A DNA stretch of 45,741 nucleotides. It comes from Akkermansia muciniphila (GTDB lineage: Bacteria > Verrucomicrobiota > Kiritimatiellia > RFP12 > UBA1067). The stretch lies in contig CAMBQV010000004.1 of the NCBI GenBank assembly GCA_945870145.1, positions 1 to 45,741 on the forward strand, in the 5' to 3' direction. Below are positions 24,306 to 33,204 of the stretch, piece after piece. Position 1 is the first letter of the stretch, and the number at the start of each line of letters is the position of its first letter. The translations under genes and the position numbers were made by a program. Under the pieces are notes generated by a model. The model did no database searches. It had not been told where the DNA came from and worked only from the letters and a program-made list of their open reading frames with translations.

Positions 24306-24557
24306 ATGGAAACGGAACAGATAGAAATAAAATTAAAGCAGATGATTGTCGAGCGTCTCTTCCTCGATGTTTCCCCGGAAGCGATTGACACCGAGGCCTT
24401 GCTGACGCAGACCTACGGGGTGGACTCGGTCTGTCTCTTGGAACTGGTGGTGGGACTTGAAGAGGCCTTCGGGATCGTCCTTGAGGATGAGGCTTTCGAC
24501 CTTCGTCACTTTTCTTCAGTTGCCGCATTGCGTGACTTTGTAAAGGCTCGACTCTAA
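24306..24557 (+). CDS. acyl carrier protein-like protein
   Basis: An 83-residue helical protein with the phosphopantetheine attachment signature GVDSVCLLELVVGLEEAFGI; Ser41 is the predicted attachment site. The C-terminal segment ends RDFVKARL. It differs from housekeeping AcpP, where DSL is usual, so it is probably a specialised carrier protein. It overlaps the following flavoprotein by one base (TAATG), which implies strict coupling. No ketosynthase, ligase or holo-ACP synthase gene is nearby. It has no ribosome-binding site and may be translated from a leaderless transcript. Confidence 0.83.
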   Translation: METEQIEIKLKQMIVERLFLDVSPEAIDTEALLTQTYGVDSVCLLELVVGLEEAFGIVLEDEAFDLRHFSSVAALRDFVKARL

Positions 24558-26125
24558 TGGCTGAAGAAATATCGTTATCACTCTCCCCTGAAAAGGCTGC
24601 CCAGCAGGACCAGGTTCTTATTGCTGCGGCTCAGCATCTCCAAAAGCCTGTGGAGCAGCTTTTAGATGTGCGCATCCTGAGACGCTCGATTGATGCGCGT
24701 CGCAAGCCCATCGTTGTCAATCTGACGCTGTCAGTGATGACCGACCCTTCGGAGAAGGTGCAACAGACTCCGTTTAACTATCCGGATGTTTCGACAAAGC
24801 CCGTCGTGACTATTGTCGGTGCCGGACCAGCAGGTCTCTTTGCCGCGCTCCGCTTGATCGAACTGGGCTTTCGGCCTGTTGTGTTGGAGCGGGGACAGGA
24901 TGTCTCTACGCGAAAGCGCGACATTGCCCAGCTCCACCTGACCCAAGAGGTGAAGCCAGACTCCAACTACTGTTTTGGCGAAGGCGGCGCTGGGACCTTT
25001 TCGGACGGCAAGCTCTACACGCGCTCCAAGAAACGTGGCGACAACGCACGTGCTTTGGCGCGTCTCCATTTTCATGGTGCTCCAGAGGAGATCACCTACG
25101 AGGCTCATCCGCATATTGGGTCTGACAAGCTTCCTGCCATCATTGCGAATCTCCGTAAGGCGATACAGGCCGCTGGAGGCGAGGTCCGTTTTGGGGTCCG
25201 CGTGGAAGAGCTTATCCTTCGAGACGGAGCGATTGCAGGGCTTAAGTTAGCAGATGGCGCAACGATTGAGACCTCTGAAGTGATCCTGGCTGTCGGCCAC
25301 TCGGCGCACGATCTTTACGTCGCGTTACACCGACAAGGCGTGCGGCTTGAGGCCAAACCCTTTGCGATGGGGGTGCGCGTCGAACATCCACAGACCCTCA
25401 TCAATGCGATTCAGTATCATCGGGAGCCCGCACAGATACCCTTTCTGCCCCCAGCGACCTATTCCCTTGTGCATCAGGCGGACGACCGGGGCGTCTACTC
25501 CTTCTGCATGTGCCCAGGAGGGTTCATTGTGCCGGCGGCCACGACGCCAGAGACTATTGTCGTCAATGGTATGTCGCCAGCCCGTCGCAACACCCCCTTT
25601 GCCAATGCGGGAATCGTGGTTGAACTGCGCCTGGAAGATATGGGTGGTAACGCCCTGCGGGATCCATTGGTCGGTTTACGCTTTCAGCAAAGGTTGGAAC
25701 GTCTTGCCTTTCAGCACGGCGGAGGGGGGCAGGTTGCGCCTGCCCAGCGCTTGGCTGACTTTGTTGCCGGGAGGAGGCCGCAGGATCTGCCGGAGGCCTC
25801 CTACCTGCCAGGGCTGGCTGTCTCGCCGCTCCACGAATGGCTGCCGACGGCTATTCGGGTGCGACTCCAAGAGGGGTTTAGGATTTTTGACAATAAAATG
25901 CGCGGTTTTTTAACCAACGAGGCAATTGTCGTGGGGGTGGAGTCCCGGACCTCCTCGTCCGTGCGTATTCCGAGGGATCGCGAAACCCTCGAACATGTCC
26001 AAATCAAAGGGCTTTATCCCTGTGGCGAGGGTGCTGGGTATGCTGGAGGGATACTCTCCTCCGCCCTAGATGGTGAGAACTGCGCAGAAGCCCTTGTCCA
26101 AAGGCGATTAGGAGGAGCTATTTAA
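24557..26125 (+). CDS. FAD-dependent dehydrogenase, COG2509-like
   Basis: A 522-residue flavoprotein. An N-terminal region (1-75) precedes the dinucleotide-binding motif VTIVGAGPAGLFAALRL with GAGPAG at residues 88-93. CFGEGGAGTFSDGKLYTR and a C-terminal GLYPCGEGAGYAGGI segment match the uncharacterised FAD-dependent dehydrogenases of COG2509, distantly like geranylgeranyl-reductase-type flavoproteins. The reaction is unknown. Its start codon shares a base with the stop of the carrier-protein gene, so an acyl-carrier-bound substrate is a reasonable inference. Confidence 0.82.
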   Translation: MAEEISLSLSPEKAAQQDQVLIAAAQHLQKPVEQLLDVRILRRSIDARRKPIVVNLTLSVMTDPSEKVQQTPFNYPDVSTKPVVTIVGAGPAGLFAALRLIELGFRPVVLERGQDVSTRKRDIAQLHLTQEVKPDSNYCFGEGGAGTFSDGKLYTRSKKRGDNARALARLHFHGAPEEITYEAHPHIGSDKLPAIIANLRKAIQAAGGEVRFGVRVEELILRDGAIAGLKLADGATIETSEVILAVGHSAHDLYVALHRQGVRLEAKPFAMGVRVEHPQTLINAIQYHREPAQIPFLPPATYSLVHQADDRGVYSFCMCPGGFIVPAATTPETIVVNGMSPARRNTPFANAGIVVELRLEDMGGNALRDPLVGLRFQQRLERLAFQHGGGGQVAPAQRLADFVAGRRPQDLPEASYLPGLAVSPLHEWLPTAIRVRLQEGFRIFDNKMRGFLTNEAIVVGVESRTSSSVRIPRDRETLEHVQIKGLYPCGEGAGYAGGILSSALDGENCAEALVQRRLGGAI

Positions 26126-26162
26126 AAAAGAGAAGAAAAGTGATTTTTTTGTCGAAACGCGA

Positions 26163-26191
26163 TTGACATCGGCAATCAATTAAGTTAATAT
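26163..26191 (+). promoter_or_regulatory. sigma70 promoter of rplM-rpsI
   Basis: A perfect TTGACA (26163-26168) and TAATAT (26186-26191) are separated by 17 nt, giving a start near 26198 and a leader of about 33 nt before rplM. Confidence 0.7.
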
Positions 26192-26230
26192 GGCCAACCT
26201 TTTTGTGAAAAGAAGAGACAAGTTAGGAAA

Positions 26231-26662
26231 ATGATGAGAACGTTTATTCCAGAAAATCCAGGTGATGCCCGTGGCTGGCAGCTGGTCGATGCGGCGAATA
26301 AGCCGTTGGGCCGCTTAGCGGTTAACATTGCCAATGTATTGCGCGGTAAAACCAGCGCGAAGTATGATCCCAGTGTGGACACAGGTGATTTTGTGATCGT
26401 AATCAACGCAGACAAACTCTGCCTGACCGGTCGTAAGATGACTCAAAAAGAGTACCAGCGTTATTCGGGCTGGCGGGGTGGTCTTAAGACCTTCTCAGCC
26501 GAGACCATGCTGGAAAAGCATCCTGAGCGCATGATCATGGAAGCTGTTTGGGGCATGTTGCCCAAAAATAACATCAGCCGTTGGATGATGACCCGTATCA
26601 AGGTCTACCGTGGTGCTGAGCATCCGCATATCGCGCAAAAGCCGGTTGCGGCAGCGTTTTGA
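26231..26662 (+). CDS. rplM: 50S ribosomal protein L13
   Basis: A 143-residue large-subunit protein. WQLVDAANKPLGRLAVNIA, LRGKTSAKYDPSVDTGDFVIVINA and VWGMLPKNN are typical of L13. Two ATGs in tandem (26231, 26234) follow AGGAAA; either may be used. The gene is first in the conserved rplM-rpsI pair, 32 nt before rpsI, with a strong promoter upstream. Confidence 0.97.
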   Translation: MMRTFIPENPGDARGWQLVDAANKPLGRLAVNIANVLRGKTSAKYDPSVDTGDFVIVINADKLCLTGRKMTQKEYQRYSGWRGGLKTFSAETMLEKHPERMIMEAVWGMLPKNNISRWMMTRIKVYRGAEHPHIAQKPVAAAF

Positions 26663-26694
26663 TGACATTGCTTCACTAAGGAAGAGGTTAAAAG

Positions 26695-27087
26695 ATGGCG
26701 AAAGAAATTTCAGCAGGAACAGGACGTCGTAAAACAGCGGTTGCTCGCGTTCGCTTGGTTCCTGGTAAAGGTAAGTGGATGGTCAATGACGTGGCTCTGG
26801 ACGAATACATTCATAGCGAAGCGCTTCGTGTGTATCTGGCCCAGCCTTTGGCATTGACAGGTATGGACGGCAAGTACGATGTGCTCGTTTCCGCAAAGGG
26901 TGGCGGCATCAGCGGCCAGTCCGGCGCGATCCGTCATGGTTTGTCGCGTGCTTTGATTGCCTCGGACGCAAGTCTGCGTGAGGTCTTGAAAAAGGCTGGT
27001 TGCCTTACACGTGACTCCCGTATGAAGGAACGTAAAAAGCCCGGTCAACCTGGCGCCCGCAAACGCTTCCAGTTCTCGAAGCGTTAG
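26695..27087 (+). CDS. rpsI: 30S ribosomal protein S9
   Basis: A 130-residue protein with [14 protein letters not shown] near the start, [20 protein letters not shown] in the middle, and the basic C-terminal tail ending FSKR that reaches into the ribosomal P site. The length is normal. It is paired with rplM and followed by a strong terminator at 27116. Confidence 0.97.
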   Translation: MAKEISAGTGRRKTAVARVRLVPGKGKWMVNDVALDEYIHSEALRVYLAQPLALTGMDGKYDVLVSAKGGGISGQSGAIRHGLSRALIASDASLREVLKKAGCLTRDSRMKERKKPGQPGARKRFQFSKR

Positions 27088-27115
27088 TCGTATCCTTCTT
27101 CATATCCTGTGGAAT

Positions 27116-27154
27116 ATACGGGCGCCGCGCCTGCGGTTAGCCCGTATTTTTTTT
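27116..27154 (+). terminator. intrinsic terminator after rpsI
   Basis: ATACGGGC (27116-27123) pairs with GCCCGTAT (27140-27147), with a GC-rich loop followed by eight T residues. It lies immediately upstream of the helicase ATG (27169). Confidence 0.88.
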
Positions 27155-27159
27155 ATAAC
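27154..27159 (+). promoter_or_regulatory. possible -10 element for the helicase gene
   Basis: TATAAC starts at the last base of the rpsI terminator T-run; the -35 position is poor. Initiation near 27166 would give an almost leaderless helicase transcript, in line with the absence of a Shine-Dalgarno sequence before 27169. Confidence 0.3.
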
Positions 27160-27168
27160 TGAACTATT

Positions 27169-29286
27169 ATGCCTTTAAATTTTTTAAAAAAGCTCACAGA
27201 CAAGTTACTCGGAAAGAGTCAGTCTGAAAAGAGTACCCCTCGGAAACCCGCCCAAAAGAAAGAAGCTCACGGTCGTCAGGGAGCCTCGCGGGGCACACAT
27301 GAGCGTACCGGTCCTCGACAAGAAGAGGGCAGGGGTAAGAGTGGCTGGACGCCTCGTACATCACAGCGGGGTGAGTCAGAAGTCCGTGGACAAGGGCAAC
27401 CTCGTCGCGGTGGAGAACGTCCTCCTTCAAGACGGGATGGATATGCAGAGCAGAGAGGACCACGTCCGGAACGTTCAGAACGTCCTCCGCGTCCCCCACG
27501 TGCTCCGCGTCCTCCGCAGACTGAGACGCCTGTTATTCAAGACGCATCAGTACCCAGTCGTCAAGACGCACCGCGTCCGGTAGAGCGTCCGATGCCACAC
27601 AGTGCGCGCTCCGTTGCGCGTCCTGGCATGGATTCACGGCGTGGACGCGATGCAGGCCCAGGCGAACGCATGAATACAGCCGCAAACGTGCAGCGTCCGG
27701 GTGGAGCGATCCACGAGAGCGAACTGGAAAAGCGTCGTTCGGATCATAGTACGTGGACTTTAGATCAATTTCAAGTTCCAGAGGTTGAGGGCAAGACGCG
27801 GTTTCATGACTTTGATCTGCCCGCGGAGATCATGCATGCCGTGGCGGATCTCAATTTCCAGTATTGCACGCCGATTCAGGCGATGAGCCTTCAACATGCC
27901 TTGGCGGGCAAGAATGTGGCGGGTAAGGCCCAGACAGGAACAGGAAAGACAGCGGCTTTCCTTGTCGCTATCCTGACGCGTTATTTGCGGACGCCTGAGT
28001 GCCGCGCAGACCAGGGTGGACGTCCACGTGCACTGGTGATCGCGCCGACACGTGAACTGGTCATTCAGATCTGTAAAGATGCCGATTCGCTTGGAAAGTA
28101 TTGCGGCCTGCGGTCGTTGGCAGTCTATGGTGGTATGGACTACGAGCGCCAGAAGCGCGAAGTTCTCGATCAACCCGTGGATCTGTTGGTGGCCACGCCT
28201 GGGCGTCTGTTGGATTTTGTGCGCACGCGCGTGATTGACCTCTCGCTGGCGGATACGCTGGTGATTGACGAGGCCGATCGGATGCTGGACATGGGCTTTA
28301 TCCCAGATGTCCGCACGATCATTCGTCGCCTCCCGCCGAAAGAGAAGCGTTGCACCATGCTGTATAGCGCGACGCTCTCCGATGACGTCATGAATTTGGC
28401 GGCGCAATGGATGGATGCGCCTGTCCGTGTTGAGACAGAAACAGAGGCAGGCGCGACAAAGACGGTTAAGCAGGTCGTCTATGTGGTGACCTCTGATGAG
28501 AAGTTCACGGTTCTTTATAACCATATTCAGCAGTATCCAGACTCGCGTATTCTTGTTTTCTGCAATCGCAAGACGACCACCGAGGACGTGGCTGAGAGCC
28601 TGTCGCGCCGTGGGGTGCAGTGCGAGACGTTGAGTGGTGATGTGAATCAGAACCGCCGCTTGCGTGTGTTGGAAGATTTCCGCGCTGGCAAGATTCGTAT
28701 TGTCGTGGCGACGGATGTCGCGGGGCGCGGCATTCATGTGGATGACATCGGCTTTGTGATCAACTTTGACTTCCCGTATGCGCCTGAGGATTATGTGCAC
28801 CGAATCGGACGAACAGGTCGCGCTGGCCAGAGTGGCGTTGCCATCTCGTTCGCAGATGAGGATGAGTCGTTTACCATCCCAGAGATCGAGAAGTATATTA
28901 ACGAAGAGCTGAAGTGTACCCTGTTGAAGGCGGATGATCCTTTATTGGCTCCGATCCCAAAGGTCGCACGTCGTCAAGGTTATGGCGCACCGATGGAGGA
29001 CAAGAGACCCCAAGAGGTTGTTGAGCAGCAGGACGAGGTCTCTCAAGGAGAAGACCAAGCACCCGCTTACGCCTTTGTTCAGCCACCCCCAGCGCCTCTT
29101 CCAGTACCTGTTGCGCCTGTTCAAACGGTCGCGCCTGTCGTTGTCCCAGAGCCAGCTTCGTCAATCCCAGCACCTGCGTTGCCGCGTCAACCTCCACCTT
29201 CGAGAGTTGAGACGGTTTCTAAGCCTGTGCTATCAGGGCGACCGGGGCGTTTTTCGGATGAATGGGTTCCGGGCGGTGGAAATTAA
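27169..29286 (+). CDS. DEAD-box RNA helicase with long Arg-rich N-terminal tail
   Basis: A 705-residue RhlE/RhlB-like ATP-dependent RNA helicase. A low-complexity Arg/Gly/Pro-rich region (about 20-180) precedes the core. Core motifs: Q-motif CTPIQAMSLQHAL, Walker A AQTGTGKT, PTREL, GG, TPGRLLDF, VIDEADRMLDMGF, SAT, and then the second RecA domain with VFCNRKTT, ATDVAGRGIHV and HRIGRTGRAG. The C-terminal 90 residues are Pro/Val-rich and end in a Gly-rich tip. Both tails are likely disordered RNA-binding segments. It unwinds structured RNA in ribosome assembly or mRNA decay. It sits between ribosomal protein genes and truB, a translation-related neighbourhood. Confidence 0.93.
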   Translation: MPLNFLKKLTDKLLGKSQSEKSTPRKPAQKKEAHGRQGASRGTHERTGPRQEEGRGKSGWTPRTSQRGESEVRGQGQPRRGGERPPSRRDGYAEQRGPRPERSERPPRPPRAPRPPQTETPVIQDASVPSRQDAPRPVERPMPHSARSVARPGMDSRRGRDAGPGERMNTAANVQRPGGAIHESELEKRRSDHSTWTLDQFQVPEVEGKTRFHDFDLPAEIMHAVADLNFQYCTPIQAMSLQHALAGKNVAGKAQTGTGKTAAFLVAILTRYLRTPECRADQGGRPRALVIAPTRELVIQICKDADSLGKYCGLRSLAVYGGMDYERQKREVLDQPVDLLVATPGRLLDFVRTRVIDLSLADTLVIDEADRMLDMGFIPDVRTIIRRLPPKEKRCTMLYSATLSDDVMNLAAQWMDAPVRVETETEAGATKTVKQVVYVVTSDEKFTVLYNHIQQYPDSRILVFCNRKTTTEDVAESLSRRGVQCETLSGDVNQNRRLRVLEDFRAGKIRIVVATDVAGRGIHVDDIGFVINFDFPYAPEDYVHRIGRTGRAGQSGVAISFADEDESFTIPEIEKYINEELKCTLLKADDPLLAPIPKVARRQGYGAPMEDKRPQEVVEQQDEVSQGEDQAPAYAFVQPPPAPLPVPVAPVQTVAPVVVPEPASSIPAPALPRQPPPSRVETVSKPVLSGRPGRFSDEWVPGGGN

Positions 29287-29340
29287 CGGTTGGACGATGA
29301 GGGTGCAGTTGTGCTAGGCTAGAGCAACTGGAGGACAAAA

Positions 29341-30003
29341 ATGAAAAAAATCGTTAGCGTGATATTGTTGGGTTGGGTTGGGTTGGTCGGAACGGTTTCT
29401 GCTGAAGCCTTTGCGATTTATCAGGTAGCAGATATGGCAGGCTCGACGGAATATCAGATCTTAAGCAAGGAAGAGTTTGCCAAGCTCAGCACAGAAATCA
29501 AGGAAGAGCAAAAGGTCCTTGCTGCTGTTGTGACGGTTGCCAAGAAAGAGTGGGAGTCAGATAAAGAGAATAAGACGACGCCCTTCCCTGCCTCTAAGAT
29601 CAAGCCCCGTATGTTTAAAAAATTGAGCCAAGACTTCCCCAAGAAGGAAACAGCTGAGGACCGTTTGTCTCAGATCGAAGAACGTGCAGCAAAGAAGCTT
29701 GAAGAAGATAAGTTGGATAAGAGCAAAAACCGAGGCTCAAAAGGAAAGGTCGATCCGAAAGACGCCTCGAAGGATGCCCTGAAAGAGACGTTGGCTAAAG
29801 GTGTTATTGCGGATGTGAACCGTCGTATGGCAGAAAAATTGGGACGTGAAGTTCCTTCGTATGGTTTCGTTGCGACTGCTGGAAAGAAGGCTGCTCCTGC
29901 AAAGGCCGCGCCTGCAAAAGCGGCTCCTGAAAAGGAAGTCAAGAAGGACGACGCCAAGAAAGACGACGCAAAGAAAGAGCCCGAGAAGAAGCCGGCGCAG
30001 TGA
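29341..30003 (+). CDS. exported Lys-rich protein of unknown function
   Basis: A 220-residue protein with a signal peptide (MKKIVSVILLGWVGLVGTVSA), an alpha-helical middle rich in Lys and Glu, and a low-complexity tail of AAPAK repeats (about 183-196) followed by KKDDAKKDD. No enzymatic motif is visible. GGAGG is well placed upstream. The stop TGA overlaps the GTG of truB. I do not recognise a named family; such Lys-rich secreted proteins are common in Verrucomicrobia-type genomes. Confidence 0.7.
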   Translation: MKKIVSVILLGWVGLVGTVSAEAFAIYQVADMAGSTEYQILSKEEFAKLSTEIKEEQKVLAAVVTVAKKEWESDKENKTTPFPASKIKPRMFKKLSQDFPKKETAEDRLSQIEERAAKKLEEDKLDKSKNRGSKGKVDPKDASKDALKETLAKGVIADVNRRMAEKLGREVPSYGFVATAGKKAAPAKAAPAKAAPEKEVKKDDAKKDDAKKEPEKKPAQ

Positions 30004-30746
30004 GTTCACAGATGATTAAATCGCCCTCCGACTGCTTCAACGGCGTTTTGCTTGTTGATAAACCATCAGGCTGTACATCGCATGATGTGGTCCATAAGAT
30101 ACGCAGAACCTTTAAAATAGAAAAGGTTGGCCATGGTGGCACACTGGATCCCAATGCGACGGGTTTGCTCATTATTCTGCTGGGTAAGGGAACAAAGCTT
30201 TCCGACCAGATTATGGGCGGCGACAAGGTTTACAGCGGTGTGATGCGCTTGGGCCGAGTGACCAGCAGTCAAGACTGCGATGGCGAGATTTTGGAAGAAC
30301 ATCCTTTCGAACAGATCACGCGTGAGCAAGTCGTTGCGGAGATGAAGAAGCTGGAGGGCGATATTCAGCAGATGCCGCCGATGGTCTCCGCGATCAAGCT
30401 CAATGGCGTTCCACTCTATAAACTTGCACGAAAAGGCGAAGAGGTTGAACGGAAGACTCGTCTCGTCCATATTTACCGTTTTCAATTGACGGATTGGACG
30501 CCTCCACTGCTCCCCTTTATCACCGAGACTACAAAAGGGACTTACGTCCGTACCCTTGCGCATGACGTTGGCCAAGCTCTCGGGTGTGGTGCTTCTCTCG
30601 AGGCGTTGCGCCGTCTGAAGTCAAGTGAGTACGACGTCAAGGATGCGCTAACCTTTGACCAGATCTTGGCTTTGACTCCCGAACAGCTCGCGGCCCGTGT
30701 GATCCCTATCGCGCGCCTGCTGGCAAGTGCCCCGCTAAGGGCGTAG
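30000..30746 (+). CDS. truB: tRNA pseudouridine(55) synthase
   Basis: A 248-residue enzyme (if GTG 30000 is used; 244 from ATG 30012) making pseudouridine 55 in the T loop of tRNA. GVLLVDKPSGCTSHDVV and the catalytic GHGGTLDPNATGLL (Asp50 by the GTG numbering) are diagnostic, as is TKGTYVRTLAHDVG. The GTG overlaps the stop of the preceding gene in a GTGA arrangement. The true start is not settled, but translational coupling fits either. It is followed 30 nt later by hydE. Confidence 0.95.
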   Translation: MSSQMIKSPSDCFNGVLLVDKPSGCTSHDVVHKIRRTFKIEKVGHGGTLDPNATGLLIILLGKGTKLSDQIMGGDKVYSGVMRLGRVTSSQDCDGEILEEHPFEQITREQVVAEMKKLEGDIQQMPPMVSAIKLNGVPLYKLARKGEEVERKTRLVHIYRFQLTDWTPPLLPFITETTKGTYVRTLAHDVGQALGCGASLEALRRLKSSEYDVKDALTFDQILALTPEQLAARVIPIARLLASAPLRA

Positions 30747-30776
30747 TGATCAGTTTTAGAATAAGGCAATTCTTTA

Positions 30777-31859
30777 ATGACGGACCTCTTAACACGCGCG
30801 ATGGCTACGCCCTATCAATTGTCCCATGAAGAACGTGTGGGGCTTTTGGGACTGGAAGAGACCTCCGAACTCTTCAATGCCGCGTATCAGGTCAAACTTC
30901 AATATATTGGCAAAAAGGTGAGCCTGCGTGGCTTGATCGAACTGGGCAACACGTGCGCCAAGGATTGCTTTTATTGTGGGATCCGCAAGAGCAATGACGA
31001 GGTGAAACGGTATCGTCTGCTAACCGATGATGTTCTTCGCATGGCGCAATGGTCCTTTGATCATGGCTATGGTTCCATCGTCCTGCAGTCGGGGGAGATC
31101 GAGTCCGAGGAAAACACAACCTTCATCGAGAGCGTACTCCATCAACTTCATGAGCGTTTCGGGGATCGACTCGGAATTACCCTCTGTCTAGGCGAACAGA
31201 CAGAAGCGGTATACCGTCGCTGGCTTGAAGCTGGCGCACATCGTTATTTGCTACGCCTGGAGACCTCATCCCCAGAACTCTATGCGAGAATCCATCCGCG
31301 CGACCACCTCTTTGAACGTCGAAAAGCATGCATCCAGACACTCAGGCGCCTCGGGTATCAGACAGGGAGCGGTGTCATGATCGGGCTTCCGGGGCAGACT
31401 CTCGCGAACCTGTCGCAGGATATCGAATGTTTCCGTGAACTGGATCTGGACATGATCGGAATGGGACCCTACCTGCCCCATCATGGGACTCCGTTGGGGA
31501 AGGGGGTGACCCTCTCTGCTGAGGAGTCTGACAAGCTACTGAAGCTGGGCCTGAAGATGATCGCCGTCACGCGGCTCTATCTGCACGATGTCAATATTGC
31601 CTCGACAACCGCCTTGCAAGCCCTGGCGGACAACGGGCGCGAGCAGGGGCTTCTGGCGGGTGCAAATGTGATCATGCCCAATGTGACCGACACTGAATAT
31701 CGCAAACACTACCAGTTGTACGAGAACAAGCCCTGTATGGACGAGAATTCAATGCAGTGCAGGAGCTGCCTCCATGCGCGTGTCCTCTCCGTCGGTGAAG
31801 ATATCCTCTGGAACGAACGTGGCGACTCCAAACACTTCTTTGCGAAGGATAAAGAGTAG
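30777..31859 (+). CDS. hydE: [FeFe]-hydrogenase H-cluster radical SAM maturase HydE
   Basis: A 360-residue radical SAM enzyme that helps build the H-cluster of [FeFe]-hydrogenase. The 4Fe-4S motif is CAKDCFYC (C60, C64, C67), followed by GIRKSNDEVKRYR and IVLQSGE. RYLLRLETSSPELY, SGVMIGLPGQTLANL, DMIGMGPYLPHHGTPL and ANVIMPNVTD closely follow HydE. Near the end is a Cys cluster (CMDENSMQCRSC), possibly for a second cluster. hydF, hydG and the hydrogenase itself are not here. An AAGG lies about 10 nt before the ATG. It implies H2 metabolism in a fermentative lifestyle. Confidence 0.92.
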   Translation: MTDLLTRAMATPYQLSHEERVGLLGLEETSELFNAAYQVKLQYIGKKVSLRGLIELGNTCAKDCFYCGIRKSNDEVKRYRLLTDDVLRMAQWSFDHGYGSIVLQSGEIESEENTTFIESVLHQLHERFGDRLGITLCLGEQTEAVYRRWLEAGAHRYLLRLETSSPELYARIHPRDHLFERRKACIQTLRRLGYQTGSGVMIGLPGQTLANLSQDIECFRELDLDMIGMGPYLPHHGTPLGKGVTLSAEESDKLLKLGLKMIAVTRLYLHDVNIASTTALQALADNGREQGLLAGANVIMPNVTDTEYRKHYQLYENKPCMDENSMQCRSCLHARVLSVGEDILWNERGDSKHFFAKDKE

Positions 31860-31870
31860 TAAGATTTAAC

Positions 31871-31897
31871 CCCAGAGACCGCAAAGAACTCAAAGAA
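31871..31897. repeat. 9-nt repeat, CNCAAAGAN family
   Basis: CCCAGAGAC, CGCAAAGAA and CTCAAAGAA in register at 31871, 31880 and 31889. This is the same family as the arms of the 40374-40481 hairpin, here as a single arm without an inverted partner. Confidence 0.7.
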
Positions 31898-31929
31898 ATA
31901 TTTAAGGCAAAATTCGCTCATAGTTGCTC

Positions 31930-31958
31930 TTTACAAAAAGCAAAAAATACTATATTAT
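31930..31958 (+). promoter_or_regulatory. promoter of the DUF4143-type ATPase gene
   Basis: TTTACA (31930-31935) and TATTAT (31953-31958) with 17 nt between them; the start is predicted near 31965, consistent with the ATG at 31993. Confidence 0.6.
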
Positions 31959-31992
31959 GCTTTCTGTAATGAGCAGTTATAGGGTAATCGTT

Positions 31993-33192
31993 ATGGAACA
32001 TCTTTTTGCAACAAGTATTCGACGTATACAGTCTATAGACCTTACCTTCACGCGTAGCCTGATGGATGAGATACAGTGGGATGCACGGCTGATTTGTATT
32101 AAAGGCGCCAGGGGTGTCGGGAAGACGACGCTGATGATGCAGTATATTCATCGCCTGTTATCGAGATGCCAGCCGCATGAAGTTGTTTATCTGAGTCTGG
32201 ATAATTTACGCTTTGCTGAATTAGATCTGCTGGAGGTCGTTAGAACCTTTGTCATGCATGGAGGTCGTTACCTGTTTTTGGATGAGGTGCATCGCTATCC
32301 GAAATGGTCGGTGGTGATCAAGAATATCTACGATGATTATCCAGATCTCAAGATTGTCTTCACTGGCTCATCCCTCCTGGAAATTCTGAACGCTAGGGCT
32401 GATTTAAGCCGTCGAGCTGCCGTCTACTCCTTGCAAGGTCTCTCTTTCCGAGAATACCTTAACATGACGCAAGGTACTTCCTTCGCCATTGTGACACTTC
32501 AGGATCTGCTCAAGAACCATATTGCTATCGCAACAGGAATCACGGCTCATGTCAAGCCCCTCCAGTTTTTTAGTTCCTACCTTCAGCATGGTTATTATCC
32601 CTATTTTAGGGAACAGGAAGAACTGTATTTTCAACGGATTAATGAAGTACTCCGTTTGATCCTTGAAATTGAGCTTCCGCAACTCAGGGGCGTTGCACCT
32701 TCAGCAATTCCGAAGTTGAGACGCTTGCTTTTGGCGATCACGGAGTCAGCACCTTTTATTCCCAATATCTCCAAGCTGAGCGAGCGGGCCGGTCTAATGC
32801 GCAATACGCTCGTTGACTACATCCGTTATCTCGATGAGGCGGGTGTGACCCGTTCGCTTCACCGCGATGCGAAAGGGATCACCCGACTCCAGAAGCCGGA
32901 CAAACTCTACCTTGAAAATACTAACCTCATGTTTGCCTTATCTGATACCTTGCCAGATAGTGGGGGTATCCGTGAGACCTTCTTCCTAAATCAAGCCAGT
33001 TACCGCAGGACGGTTGAATATCCAGAAACGACGGATTTTGTGATTGATCGGAAATGGTTCTTTGAAATTGGAGGCAAAGGAAAGAAAGGCAAGCAACTGC
33101 CTGTGTCAGACACAAGTTATATTCTCGCGGATGACCTAGAGATTGGATTTGGGAGAAAAATACCCTTATGGCTCTTTGGTTTTCTGTACTGA
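31993..33192 (+). CDS. AAA-family ATPase with DUF4143 domain
   Basis: A 399-residue protein. The Walker A motif GARGVGKTTLM and Walker B YLFLDEVHRYP lie in the N-terminal AAA domain, with sensor-like VFTGSSLLEI. A C-terminal DUF4143-type domain ends with FEIGGKGKKGKQ and IPLWLFGFLY, the expected family end, so it looks complete. The biological role of this abundant family is not known. The ATG at 31993 is chosen because AGGG lies 9 nt upstream; in-frame upstream ATGs lack a site. It has its own promoter and looks like a single-gene unit, possibly mobile. Confidence 0.85.
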   Translation: MEHLFATSIRRIQSIDLTFTRSLMDEIQWDARLICIKGARGVGKTTLMMQYIHRLLSRCQPHEVVYLSLDNLRFAELDLLEVVRTFVMHGGRYLFLDEVHRYPKWSVVIKNIYDDYPDLKIVFTGSSLLEILNARADLSRRAAVYSLQGLSFREYLNMTQGTSFAIVTLQDLLKNHIAIATGITAHVKPLQFFSSYLQHGYYPYFREQEELYFQRINEVLRLILEIELPQLRGVAPSAIPKLRRLLLAITESAPFIPNISKLSERAGLMRNTLVDYIRYLDEAGVTRSLHRDAKGITRLQKPDKLYLENTNLMFALSDTLPDSGGIRETFFLNQASYRRTVEYPETTDFVIDRKWFFEIGGKGKKGKQLPVSDTSYILADDLEIGFGRKIPLWLFGFLY

Positions 33193-33204
33193 TAAGTGTC
33201 CAAT

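Noticed and set aside
27760-28800. 346-codon minus-strand ORF
   Set aside because: It lies wholly within the DEAD-box helicase core, which is unambiguous; no ribosome-binding site or family motif is visible in the antisense frame.
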